From Takakia lepidozioides (lineage: Eukaryota; Streptophyta; Takakiopsida; Takakiales; Takakiaceae), in contig CM060731.1 in assembly GCA_030704615.1 (NCBI GenBank), forward strand, positions 17,424,001 through 17,484,000: a DNA stretch of 60,000 nt, given 5' to 3'. The position numbers and the translations under genes are program-made. Below, piece after piece: positions 43,371-53,795 of this stretch (the stretch's first letter is position 1; every line of letters begins with the position of its first letter). The notes under the pieces were generated by a model. It had not been told where the DNA came from. It was given only the letters and a program-made list of their open reading frames with translations, and searched no databases.

Positions 43371-43899
43371 TTGCGGCAGACTACTGTATTGTGCATATAT
43401 GTGTGGTGTGGTTTGGACAGCGTTGTAGTTATGTAGCGATACGTATGCGCACGACAGCTGTCAAGTTAAATAAACACAATGTGAAACTAACTAGAATAAA
43501 TCTAGCTATTTGTATTTAACACTTGGAATTAGTTCAAGTGTTAAGTCAGGTGTCAAGTTTAGCTTGAAACCTGAACCATCTTATCTTCACGAGCTCGTCA
43601 GTTGTGTGGCTCATCTCTCTTGAGTTGAGCCTGCACGACCGAGCTCCCTCGTTGCTTAGCATCTGAGTGTACTTATGGAGGGAGAGCAAGATGTTGTGGG
43701 GTGGAGTCCCTATAGCTTGGGGTGCCCCTGGCTCGACTCTTATGTTAACAAGTGAGTCTGTTGTATTTCGTGTTTGAGTGTCATCAGACAGTGTGAGTTT
43801 AGTTTTCATATCATTGTGGCAGACTACTGTATTGTGCATATATGTGTGGTGTGGTTTGGACAACGATGTAGTTGTGTAGCGATACGTATGCGCACGACA
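43371..43899 (+). mobile_element. LTR region of element C with 86-bp terminal direct repeats
   Basis: Two 86-bp direct repeats, 43371-43456 and 43814-43899, both start TTG(C/T)GGCAGACTACTG and end GCGCACGACA, and differ at only a few bases. Between them, 43459-43813 is the LTR-like sequence that also occurs on the minus strand at 35340-35652. The left repeat follows the polypurine-like AGCTAGGGGGGCGA. Either the LTR is 43373-43899 with a duplicated end, or the inner LTR entered or was flanked by a duplication. The evidence does not decide this. Confidence 0.6.
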
Positions 43900-43904
43900 A
43901 AGAA

Positions 43905-44585
43905 GTTCGCTCCTTAATCACCTAAGTAATTCAAGCAAAAAGTTCAAACATGCGCCCTAATTTACTTAGGGAATTTGCGCCACATGGAATATATAGAAAA
44001 AAATAGAAAATCTCAAATTTAGGAAAGTACCTCCCCAATAAATGATCATGAGGGAATTCCAAAGATGCACATAGCACCTTTATGAGAACAGGTGAACCCC
44101 CTGAGAACTCAATGGAGCGCCGGAAACCGCCCAGGATCCGCTCCCCGCAGTAGGGAACTATCGCACCCTCGTGGATGAATGATATCCGCGTCGTCCGGAT
44201 CCTCTGTCCGTTCATCCGCGCGCAAAACACACCTGTCGCCGGCCTAAGATCTTCCCACGGGTGGGGCCACCTTATTCCGCCACTACTAATATTAAATAAT
44301 CCACCCCCCAGCGCCTTTCCCTCCGGGAAATGGTCGTCTTTGGGGCTCTGACACGTGTGGCTCTGTTGCCAAAAAACGCGGCATAGTACTTCTATATGCC
44401 CCTTGTCTCTAGCCTATCCTCTCTAGTACTCACTGCTTTGGAGTCCGCTCTGTCCCTCTCACAGCTTACTGTTTAGGCCTCGCTGAGGGCTCTCTCTTCC
44501 CCAAAAACCACCGTTTCTCTACATCTAAATCTCTCAATCCACCCCTCTAAAACTTAAAGGGGTCAGCATAAATCGCAATAGTATA
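43905..44585. other. Possible promoter-like or LTR remnant, no gene
   Basis: The region is not coding. CTTCTATATGCCCC near 44389 with the following pyrimidine-rich sequence resembles an LTR core promoter, but no partner copy is found. GC-rich DNA at 44100-44270 has no recognisable feature. Confidence 0.3.
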
Positions 44586-44589
44586 AGGT

Positions 44590-45525
44590 TGAGAACAACC
44601 CCCTATACTGACAATGGTACCAATTTACTAGCTAATTTTGGAATAACCTATTTGGTCTTTTTAAAACCGGATTAGATATGTCGACAGCCTATCATCCAAA
44701 GTCAGATGGATAGACAGAGCGAGCAAACCGTACAATTGAAGACATGTTTTAGGCCTTTACGTTAGAAGATTAAGAAGAGTAGGATTGGTTACTATTTTTG
44801 GTAGAATTTTCATACAATAATTCGGTCAATGCGTCAACCAAAGAGACTAATTTTTTTTAATGTACAACGAACACCCAAAAATGCCAACAATTATTACAAA
44901 GTTCAAGTTGTCAAATGAAGAATTATCCAAAGTAGTCGCGACTAACGCATTTGTATAACGAATTCGACGAGGAATACTTCAAGCTAAAGTTGAAGCTGAT
45001 GATTGCCCAAAATCGTCAAAAGCAATAATATTATGCAGATGCACATCGACAAGATGAGAAGTTTACAGTCGGGGATATCAAGTGTAATTGTCTACAACCA
45101 ACTTACACATCATTGGATCGCGAAAACTAGGGGCACGGTTCATTGGCATTTTTTCGATCATTAAACATATTGGAATAGTAGCGTACAAGCTAGAGATACC
45201 ACCACATATGAAGATCCACCCGGTGTTGTATGTTTCTCTACTACGTTGTAACGAACTTTGACTGTCAATATTCAAAGATAGTTAAGAACCACAACTTTTT
45301 TAGAAATGATAGACGGAAATGAAGAGTGAGAAGTCGACCGAATTTTATAAAAACGCACATACAAACGAGGACGGCATGAGCTGTTGGAATATTTGGTTTT
45401 ATGGAATTGATTTCCATTACATGAAGCTACGTGGGAACCGATGCAAAATCTCACAAACGCTCAATTGACAATTCAAATTTTTGAAAATTCAAACAACGAG
45501 GACGTTGCTTCTTAAAATAGGGGAG
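44590..45525 (+). pseudogene. Chromovirus integrase-chromodomain relic E
   Basis: Fragments in shifting frames read TDNGTN, MSTAYHPKSDG, TERANRTIEDMF and VEFSYNNSVNAST, which is the second half of a gypsy integrase core with the catalytic Glu in TERANRT kept. HPVLYVSLL and, near 45390-45510, LHEATWEPMQNLTNAQ and IQIFENSN follow; the latter is the end of a chromodomain. This marks a chromovirus, a different group from element C. It has many stops; everything before the integrase is missing. The following TTAAAATAGGGGAGGAT is the polypurine tract. Confidence 0.85.
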
Positions 45526-45528
45526 GAT

Positions 45529-45892
45529 TGTAACATGGTAAAATCTAGAAAGTTCTAGATGGAGGAGGAAAAGTTCCCTAGAAATTAACAAGATTTCTAT
45601 GAAATTTGATTTTAATATATTTATATTATAATAAGTAGGTCAAATACTCGATAAAATTCATAATGTGGAGAATATATCAATCCTCTAGGAAGATTGACTT
45701 GAGAATATGTCAAACCTAGGAAGGTTGACTTAAGAAAGTTTGACTTTAGGCTCTTCAGTCAAAACTTTAATAATATATTTAATATTATTGAGGGTATATA
45801 AACATGCAATGAAAGTCGAGAAGACATCGAGTTGTTTTGGGAAAAAAATTGGAGCCACTCAATTATAGTCTATGTAAATATTGGGTGTCACA
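45529..45892 (+). mobile_element. 3' LTR of chromovirus relic E
   Basis: It begins TGTAACATGG directly after GGGGAGGAT and ends GGGTGTCACA at 45892, about 364 bp with TG...CA ends that form a short inverted repeat (TGTAACA/TGTCACA). GGTATATAAAC near 45794 is the likely TATA box. No matching 5' LTR is present in the window. Confidence 0.75.
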
Positions 45893-45914
45893 ATGTACAT
45901 CTATAATAGATAAC

Positions 45915-46690
45915 ACATATGACTATAAATGTCAGGACGTGTGATTCGAAGGGTTATAGAGTTGTTGGCTTCAAGGATTTTGATTTTGGATGGTCAAGAT
46001 GGCATGGTCAAAAAAACCATGTGCACAATAATTTTCCGTTATGTCATCTTCCATATGGGGATTGAAGGATAAATCTCCATATTACTATAGCACTTGCGAG
46101 GTCGTGTTGCATGTTATATGGACATGCTAGTGCTGTTGCAACCATGTTGGTATGTAACAAATGCTCATGAGGATGATGGAATTCGTGAAGGCAGCATGTG
46201 CACTATTGGCACACATATAGTCCCAAGAGTTCCACACCTTGAAGATAATGAGAAATTTGGTTCTTGTAAACGCAATCTCGACACTCCTCCTGGTTTTGAT
46301 GGTCGCTCCGGTCTCACAGGGAAAACTTCTCCACCCCCCCGTGTTGCATCACAAAAAGTACGCATTTCGACAATCATCCTTTGTAGGAGAATTGTTTTTA
46401 CAGCTCCCAGATCCATCATCCACGGATCTCTTGATCTCGTTGCAGCTCCCAACATCAATTCAGACCTATCAGGACCCTTTTCACCACCACTTAAGGACGT
46501 TCATACTGGGAAATTATTGTGTCCACGATGTCTTGGACAGAGGTAGTGGGCATGACGATGGTGAGACTGACAAGGAACCCAAGGTCTAGCTAGTAAGAGA
46601 CCCACGCCATGGAACAAAGTGAAAATCATGGATGGCAGGAAGACGGGGCTACTTTTGCACCCGGCCTTATCTGAAACCGTGGCATTGAAA
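45915..46690 (+). pseudogene. Remnant D: integrase tail and split PHD finger related to element C
   Basis: The DNA matches element C from about 42800 onward: GGTCAAGATGGCATGG, CCATGTGCACAATAATTTTC, then CATGTTGGTATGTAACAAATG for the PHD Cys pair (MLVCNKCS). The second half of the PHD, SPPLKDVHTGKLLCPRCLG, appears only at 46480-46545, so about 300 bp of unrelated DNA (about 46185-46475) splits the domain. The downstream match continues to 46690 (GGGCTACTTTTGCACCCGG versus GGGCTACTCTTGTACCCGG in C). It lies directly behind the LTR of E, so E may have inserted into this copy. Confidence 0.75.
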
Positions 46691-46701
46691 ATCAAGCACA
46701 A

Positions 46702-46869
46702 ATGCAGTTGAGGTGGATAAAAATGTTACAAACATGCAATATCGATGATGATGATATTCCTGATCTTAACATTCTCTCAGATTCAAAAGATTCACATGAG
46801 ATAGGTGATGAGACTTATGAGGATGTAGTTGCATCAATGGAGGGCCCTTTGGAAGTTGTGTGGACATGA
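46702..46869 (+). other. Small acidic open frame, 55 aa, unrecognised
   Basis: The frame starts MQLRWIKMLQTCNIDDDDIP and ends GPLEVVWT. It is rich in Asp and Glu and has no known domain that I can name. It directly follows remnant D and may be the tail of the element's downstream coding sequence or of another transposon. Confidence 0.2.
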
Positions 46870-47220
46870 AATTTTAAATAGTAGGTATTTTTGCCATTTT
46901 TGGACTTTAAATAATACAATTTAGGCATTTTTCCACATATTTGGATATTTTTGTATTTTTCATAATTTTCGAGCAATTAGACACTTTTTAGGCACATTTT
47001 CCAAAAATGTACTAAATTTAATTAGGCACTTGATTTTGAATTAATTATTGCCTAATAAGCTAGGTAAGTACGGTATTGAACTCAAGATGGTTTTTGTTTA
47101 TGTTTTACAATTTTAAGAAAAGGGGAACGAAGCCCTGGAGTCAAAAATAACAGAGTCATAGAGCCATGAGCACAAATTTGAAAGTTCTCGGCACATTCTC
47201 ATTTAGCCATAATATGCCTC
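46870..47220. other. AT-rich DNA, no gene seen
   Basis: It contains CCTAATAAGCTAGGTA near 47050, a phrase repeated at 54112 on the same strand. No coding features. Confidence 0.4.
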
Positions 47221-47223
47221 TCA

Positions 47224-47330
47224 TTTTACAATAATTGGGACGTTATGGCGCACGCGCGAGCTGACCGGTGGGCCCCGCGCACGGACGCCCGGCACCCCCC
47301 CCGGACCCCCCCCCCCGCCCGCCGCTGCGT
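47224..47330 (+). repeat. Single arm of the inverted-repeat element family
   Basis: CCTCTCATTTTACAATAATTG, GGCGCACGCGCGAG, GGGCCCCGCGCACGGACG and CCCGGCACCCCC match the left arm of the element at 10891-11680. No second arm is found nearby, so this is a broken or solo arm. Confidence 0.65.
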
Positions 47331-47439
47331 CTGAGGAGATCAAACACACACGGACCGACTCCAACGAGACTGAGACGGTGAAGAGAAGAGTGGATCGGAC
47401 AGTCACTGTCGCACTATCTGAGCCAGTTCTGCAAGTAAC

Positions 47440-48590
47440 CTCCACTAGACAGTCAAGGTTGCCATCTGGTGCCACAGAGATGGAGGATACTGAAAGACGA
47501 GGAGCATCTGAAAAGACTTTGCTTGCATATGCAACATTGCAATCACATGCTCCAGCTGTTGATATTTCTGTGACAGGATGGCTCCTACCCCTTTGCTGGA
47601 CCAGTCCACATCAAGGATGAAAGGTCTGGAAAAGTCAGGTCTAGCCAAAACAGGAGCAGTCATCAATTTCAAACGCAAAGCTTCAAAAGCATACTGAGCC
47701 TCAGCTGACCATTTAAAGGGGATATCCTTCCTGGTCAAATTGAACAAAGGCACACATATCATAGCAAAGTCTTGCACATAAATTCGATAATAACCAAACA
47801 TCCCCACAAACACCCTCACCCCCGTGGGGTTCTTCGGGATGGGAAAGGACTGAATTGCAGCAATCTTACTTGGGTCAGGCCTGACTCCCTCAGCAGACAC
47901 CACATGACCAAAAAAAAACCAACTCATCATTACCAAAAGTACATTTGTCTGGGTTCAGACGCAGGTTAGCAGCATGCAACCTCTCAAAGACTCGAGCCAA
48001 ATGTTGCAGGTGTGTGTCCCAATCCAGACTGTGAACATTAACATCATCCACAAAGACCTTTGCACACTCTCCAATTTCCATGGCCGGGATGGTATTCATG
48101 GCCCGCTAGAACGTGGCAGTGGCATTTTTTAAGCCAAATGGCATGACCGTCCATTCGTATAAACCCCTCTTGGTTATGACTGCAGTCCTCTTCACATCAT
48201 CCTCATTCATTTTGATATGCCAAAATCCACTTTGCAAGTCCAAAGCAGAGAACCAGGCAGCATTACCAAGGCTATTGAGCACATCATGTATCAAGGGCAT
48301 GGGATAAGAGTCCCTCCTGGTCAGATTATTCAGCGGGCGATAATCCCCACATAATCTTTTGGACCCATCCTTCTTGGGAGGTAGAGTCACCGGGCACGAG
48401 TACTCCGACTTGCTCTCCCGCATCTTGCCTTGCAAGATAAGAGCCTCAATTTGACGTTGCACTTCCCCTTCCTCCCACTCAGACAATCTGCTGGGCTGAC
48501 TCCTGCATGGTGGAAACCCTTGGGTATCTATAACATGCTCCACCATTGAGCAAAACCCCTTCATGCCATTTTCAAGTGTAAATTTTTACT
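47440..48590 (-). mobile_element. Ty3/gypsy reverse transcriptase fragment F
   Basis: Minus-strand frames 48564-48106, 48099-47890 and 47936-47445 read PPKKDGSKRLCGDYRPLNNL, ALDLQSGFWHIKMNE, WTVMPFGLKNATATF, then VFVDDVNVHS (the YVDD site as FVDD), LNPDKCTFG, VGMFGYYRIYVQDF and the RNase H start ILDVDWSSKGVGAIL. Frameshifts separate the three parts. Gag, protease, integrase and LTRs are missing. It differs clearly from the B/C family RT. Confidence 0.88.
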
Positions 48591-48764
48591 GAGAAACAAT
48601 TTCATAACATTAAGGGTGACATAACAAAAAAGCAGATACTATTTATCCAGGGTCGACTGTAATACATGCCTAATGTTTGGAAATTACCTAGGTGAGGTGC
48701 CTAAATAATAAAAACGAATCTGCCTAATAATATTCCATTTTTATTAATTATTAGGCGCGGAAGT

Positions 48765-48835
48765 GGCTAATAAGCACCTCTGAATTTTGTGTGGCCTGGT
48801 AATGAGGCTGGTCAGACGATGGGGCCCGCCGTCTC
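48765..48835 (+). repeat. Inverted repeat, left copy (partner at 54055-54125)
   Basis: AATTTTGTGTGGCCTGGTAATGAGGC and flanking CTAATAAG.CCTC match the reverse complement of 54063-54125, with small indels. The pair brackets the second PPR cluster 5.3 kb apart. Confidence 0.6.
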
Positions 48836-48894
48836 ATTAACATAGGAGCAAACTACATTCATGCAGTGAGGACTTAGTTTTTTTTTGGCATATG

Positions 48895-49025
48895 AAATTT
48901 ACAACTACCTCCATGCAGGTAGTTTTAGGATTTTCTACATGAAGGTAGTTGCAAAACCAAGCTGAAACTATCTGCATGAGAGTAGTTACACACCCACCTC
49001 TACCCACCTCCATGGAGGTAGTTGT
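48895..49025. repeat. Array of short palindromes around CTACCTCCATG
   Basis: ACTACCTCCATGCAGGTAGT, CTACATGAAGGTAGTTGC, TCTGCATGAGAGTAGTT and CACCTCCATGGAGGTAGTTG follow within 130 bp. Each is an imperfect palindrome centred on CATG. It may be the tail of the adjacent SINE-like sequence. Confidence 0.65.
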
Positions 49026-49049
49026 AGTCATTGCCTACCACCAGAACCA

Positions 49050-49128
49050 CGTTCAGGGAATGGAACCCGAGACCTGCATCGCCACATCATCATCGACGTA
49101 CCACCAGACCACAACCTCCACCGTGCCA
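49050..49128 (-). repeat. tRNA-like head, SINE candidate
   Basis: On the minus strand, GTGGTCTGGTGGTACG resembles a Pol III A box, and GGTCTCGGGTTCCATTCCC about 40 nt later resembles a B box. It does not fold as a full tRNA and continues into the CTACCTCCATG array, which fits a tRNA-derived SINE. No second full copy lies in the window. Confidence 0.45.
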
Positions 49129-49371
49129 ACAAACAATAGTTTTTTTCATATACTAGGGCTTCGCGTTGCTCCGCACTACTAGCGACGAATTCTGAGAACC
49201 ACGTTCAATTTTTCACAAAAAAAGGGTGGGTCATCCCCACGGTGTTACATGCAGGGATCCCGTGTTTTGTTTTTATCTAGAAGAAAAATGGCGGATTTGC
49301 ATTTCAATGTTCAATTTTCACAAGCCGCATCAATCAATAACAACATACCCAAATACCCTTACATTCACTAT

Positions 49372-49777
49372 ATGAACTTTCAAGCATCCACCATGGGATT
49401 GGATCTTGGTGGGTTAAGGCTAGCTTTTGACAATATTCATGCAAGTTCGTCAAGGGCTCCATCCAAAGCCACACCACGAGAAACAAACAAACATGTCCAA
49501 ATTTAAGATGCTGAACAAACTTGTGCACATGGCTACCCATCTCTTCAAGCTTTGGAGACACTCCACCACCCAAACCCAGAATTAGGACAACACTCTGATT
49601 TCCATCCACTGTCACCAGAATCAGTCAAAAATCACCCCTTCAGTCACGTGCAATTGTGGGGTGACTTCCCACCTATGCCGAGTAGACCCCACTATCAAGA
49701 AATGGTGGATGGTCTGAGTAGCTAGAAAGATCAATAAATGAAGCAAGACACTAGCATCTTTCCAAGAAAACATCCTT
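49372..49777 (-). repeat. Segmental duplication, copy 2 (3' flank of PPR-B)
   Basis: This is the partner of 187-623, downstream of PPR-B on the minus strand. The two copies differ by point changes and a few short deletions, for example the loss of about 35 bp after CATCTCTTCAAGCT relative to copy 1. No gene of its own is seen. Confidence 0.8.
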
Positions 49778-52232
49778 TCACCACTAATCACCACAAGAAC
49801 AAATCCCATCTTCAAAGTGGTGGAAGTAATTAGCGTCCCATCCAACAATTGCTCGGCCAACAATCTTTGAGATGAATTTGGTGGAGGTGTGGCAGTCTCC
49901 ACACACTCGAAGATTCTTGATGAGTTGTGCTGATCAGCCCAAAACCAATGGCCAGCTTCTCACTGTATGTGTCAGGCACATACCCCGCCGCCCTTCATCT
50001 ACCCAGACAATCTTCTCAGCTCAGCACGGATCTCCTTAATTCTAGGATGCAACTTGTCATCTGGCTCCTTTCTAACCCCTCTGACCTTCATCATTCTTCT
50101 CACCTTTGCAGTATCATCGCACCTGCCTGCTGCAGCATAGATGTTTGACATAGCAACACATAAGTCGCGGCATCCTGTTCATCCCCCTTGAGGATAGATG
50201 TTGTCGCACGTTCAGCCATCTCCACATTGTCATGGATTCTGCAGGCACCAAGCAAAGCCTTCCACACCACAACATCTGGATTGATTGACATTTGATTAAT
50301 CAGGTCCACTGCCTCATCCAGTTGTCCCGCGCGTCCAAGAAGGTCCACCATGCAGCCAAAGTGCTTTACTGTCGGAGTAACACCATGATCTTGACTCAGG
50401 GAATCGAAGTAGCGTCTTCTTTCATTCAGTAGGCCAGTGTGGCTGTATGCAGAGAGAACACATATAAAGGTGATATTGTCCGGCTTCAAGCCGTTCTTTT
50501 ACATTCTTTCAAATAGTTGCAGGACCTCCCTATGACAACCATGCTCTGGGCATATCCTGCGGTCATCGCATTCCACGACACCACATTTCGTTCAGGCACA
50601 TTGTCAAATACTCCCTTTGCATCCTCAATGCACCCCTTCCCCCGTCATTTGCTCATAGGTCTCCAAGTCCTCCATCCCACGCCCCTGCTGTGCCTATCCT
50701 GCAAGCATGGCGTTCCATGACACCAAATCTCGTTCAGCCATATTGTTGAACACTCCCTCCGCATCCTCAATGCTCCCACATTTGGCATACATGTCCACGA
50801 GGGTATTGTCTAGAATCACATCTGGTACAATTCTAGCTTTGGCGATGCAACCATGCCCCTCTTTGCCCTTTTCCAGGGCTGCCAGGCTTGCACACGCACT
50901 GCAAACGCACACAAACGTGATGTGGTCGGGCTTCACCCCTTCCCCCATCATTTGCTCATAGGTCTCCAAAGCCTCCATCCCACGCCCCTGCTGTGCATAT
51001 CCTACAATCATCGCACTCCACGACACCACATTTCGTTCAGCCATACTGTCGAACACTCCATTTGCATCCTCGATGCACTCACATTTGACATACATGTCCA
51101 ACAGGGCAGTGTTTAGGATGACATCTAGTACAAATCCAGCTTTGACGATGTCACCATGGACCTCTTTGCACCTTTCCAGGGCTGCCAAGCTTGCACACGC
51201 ATTGCAAATGCAAACAAACATTATATAGCGGTCGGGCTTCACCCCTTCCCCCATCATTTGCTCATAGGTCTCCGAAGCCTCCATCTCGCGCCCTTGCTGT
51301 GCATATCCTGCAATCATCGCCCTCCACGAAACCACATCTCGTTCAGCCATACTGTCGAAAACTCCCTTTGCATCCTCGATGCACTCACACATACATGTCC
51401 AGTAGGGCAGTGTTCAGAATGACATTGGGTACAATTCCAGATGTGACGATGTCACCATGGACCACTTTGCACCTTTCCAGAGCTGTCAGGCTTGCATACG
51501 CATTGCAAATGCAAACAAACGTTATGTGGTCGGGCTTCACCCCTTCCCCCATCATTTGCCCATAGGTCTCTGAAGCCTCCATCCCGCACCCTTGCTGTGC
51601 AAATCCTGCAATCATCGCCCTCCACGACACCACATCTCATTCAGCCATACTGTCAAAAACTCCCTTCATACATGTCCACGAGGTATTGTTCAGAATGACA
51701 CTTGGTACAGTTGCAGCTCTGACAATGTCGTCATGGACCTCTTCGCCCTTTCCCAGAGTTGCCAGGCTTGCACACGCATCGCAAATGCACACAAATGTGA
51801 TGTGGTAGGGCTTCTTTCCCTTTTTCCAGAGCTCCCAGGCTTGCATACGCATTGTCAAACACAAACAAATGTGATGTGGTTGGGCTTCATCCCTTCGCGC
51901 AACATTTGCTCATAGGTCTCCAAAGAATTCCTACCACACCTATGCTTGGTAAATCGTGCCAACATTAGCACGTGATCAAAGATCGTTCAGGCATTGGTGA
52001 GCATCCATGATGCTCCCGCACTCAACATACAAAGGGTGTTGAGTAGAAAAACACTTGGCGTGAATCCACTTTGGATAATGTGAGTGTGCATCTGCTTTCC
52101 AGCTTCCAGACCTTCTCTCCTGATGCACTTAAGCAAGAAACAGACATGTGCATCTGAATCTGCTGAAATGCCTCCTTGGTTTAAAGTCTGTAGACCCTCC
52201 GTCAATCTTCCTGTCACACAAAGCATCTTCAC
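49778..52232 (-). pseudogene. PPR-DYW editing-factor pseudogene B
   Basis: The minus strand shows a full gene layout. The N-terminal MKMLCVTGRLTEGLQTLN and GLEAGKQMHTHIIQSGFTPS come first. About four PPR blocks of about 303 bp follow (marker GVKPDHITF near 51877, 51526, 51229, 50922; longest open piece 51392-50694). The E region (YFDSLSQDHGVTPTVKHFG, VVWKALLGACRIHDN) leads to a DYW region ([22 protein letters not shown]). It is dead: blocks change frame, about 50 bp are deleted before the deaminase box so HSEKLA becomes YSEKLA, and the final DYW is D-stop-W (TAG at 49784-49786). Family members edit organellar transcripts. It is the closest relative of the 624-3115 relic. Confidence 0.87.
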
Positions 52233-52329
52233 ATGCCCAGAAGTTTCATAAGAGGCATTGTGGACTCTTCTCTTAAATATCCTCTTTCAGAAGCTGTGGT
52301 CATGATTGCGGTGCCTGATTCTATCAACT

Positions 52330-53640
52330 GTGCCGCTGCAGCTGCTGCCTTTAGTTAACCATCTGCCCATGCAGGTTTCTTGTGGCTATTGATCCACAGG
52401 GAATCATAGGTAATCTGGAGCTTGAAATCTGGCCCTCTTGGATGAATCTGAAGTGTTCCAGTAAACACCCCAACCCTACTTACCACACTTGTTCCTATGC
52501 TGACTTTCCTCTACTTCCAACATGCATTCACCTTTTTGCCTCGATTGTTCCACCATTGGCTGGGGTCTGAAATGTATTCATTCCAGAGTTTCTCCTCGTC
52601 TCTGTTATCTGTTTTTTGATAGTTTCCTGTTGCCACATTGGCAGTAACATGTCAAAATCACTCCAAAACCACCATAGATCCACCAACGAGCTAACTTGCA
52701 AAATTCAACATGAGAATTTAGGGACGATTCTGATAACAGGGAAATACAGGGTGAAATGTGTTGAAGAAGGTGCCTTCATTAGCAGTGCCTTGTTCTATCA
52801 ATCCTAAATTGCATCTGATTCTCTCTATAGTCCAACAAGCATTCACCTTTTTGTCTCCATTGTCCCAACATTGACTGGGGTCGGAAAAGTGTTCATTCCA
52901 AAGCTTCTCCTCATCTCTGTTATCTGTTTTTGGGTACTTTCTTGTTTCCACATTGGCAGTAACTTGTCAAAGTCACTCCAAACCACCACAGATCCACCCA
53001 ACGAGCTAACTTACAGAATTCAATATGCATCTCAGGACCTAGTCTGATGAGATGGTAAAACAGGCTGAAATAGGTCGAAGAAGAAGGTGCCCTCACCAGA
53101 TTGTCCTTGACCTTGTGTCATGATCCATGGAGGATATGACCGACCATCAACCCAAAAGGACCTCTTGTGTGTGCTGCTTGTGTGGGTAGTCAGGTCGGAT
53201 TGGTTTGTGAGAAGTTAGAACCACCACGGTGCATCTGAGCAGGTAGAGTTTGAAACACCCAAGCTGACTCTCCCAAGAACTTTGCAGTAAACATCACGAA
53301 AAACACCAAGTCATGGTACTAACAAATGCATCTCAGGGCCGAGTCTGATGAGAGGGCAAAATAGGCTGAAATAGGTCGAAGAACAAGATGCCATCACCAG
53401 ACTGTCCTTGACCTTGTGCCATGACCCATGGAGGATTTGACCGACTACCAAAATGACCTCTTGTGTGTGCTGTTTGTGTCTGTAGTTAGGTAATGTCGGA
53501 TTGATCTGTGAGAACCACCACGGTGCATCTGAGCAGGTAGAGATTGAACACGGCCTGCTAAGACCAAGCTGACTCTCCCAAGAACCTTGCAAACATAAGG
53601 AAGAATACCAAATCATGGTACTGACAGGAGCTAAGAGCCC
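52330..53640. repeat. Two tandem duplications behind the PPR-B N-terminus
   Basis: 52513-52829 and 52830-53024 onward share CATTCACCTTTTTG, CTCTGTTATCTGTTTTT and GATCCACC.AACGAGCTAAC with a period of about 317 bp. 53025-53325 and 53326-53625 share ATGCATCTCAGG, GGCTGAAATAGGTCGAAGAA and CCACCACGGTGCATCTGAGC with a period of about 301 bp. The 52340-52800 part is the inverted partner of 4620-5170. It is PPR-associated repeat DNA without a gene. Confidence 0.75.
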
Positions 53641-53699
53641 ACCTTTGCAGGATGGACAAACTTCTTCAGATTGTACATTAAGAAAAAGCCACACCCTTC

Positions 53700-53795
53700 C
53701 CCAATCATTTGCTTGATCCTTCATCTGCCAAGACAATCTCTTCAGCAAGTCTTCAGCTCAGCATGGATTTCCTCAATTCGTTGGGAGCTTGCAGC
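53700..53795 (-). pseudogene. PPR DYW-region fragment
   Basis: CCTTCATCTGCCAAGACAATC and CTCAGCATGGATTTCCT match 883-934 in the PPR-A relic, which encodes AELRRLSGQMKEAG before the deaminase. Only this short piece is present, in the same orientation as PPR-B. The DNA after it, to 54050, is of unknown origin. Confidence 0.6.

Noticed and set aside
46239-46589. Open frame beginning with a signal-peptide-like hydrophobic stretch
   Set aside because: It spans the foreign insert and then runs through the second half of the broken PHD finger in the wrong frame, so the hydrophobic start is likely chance.
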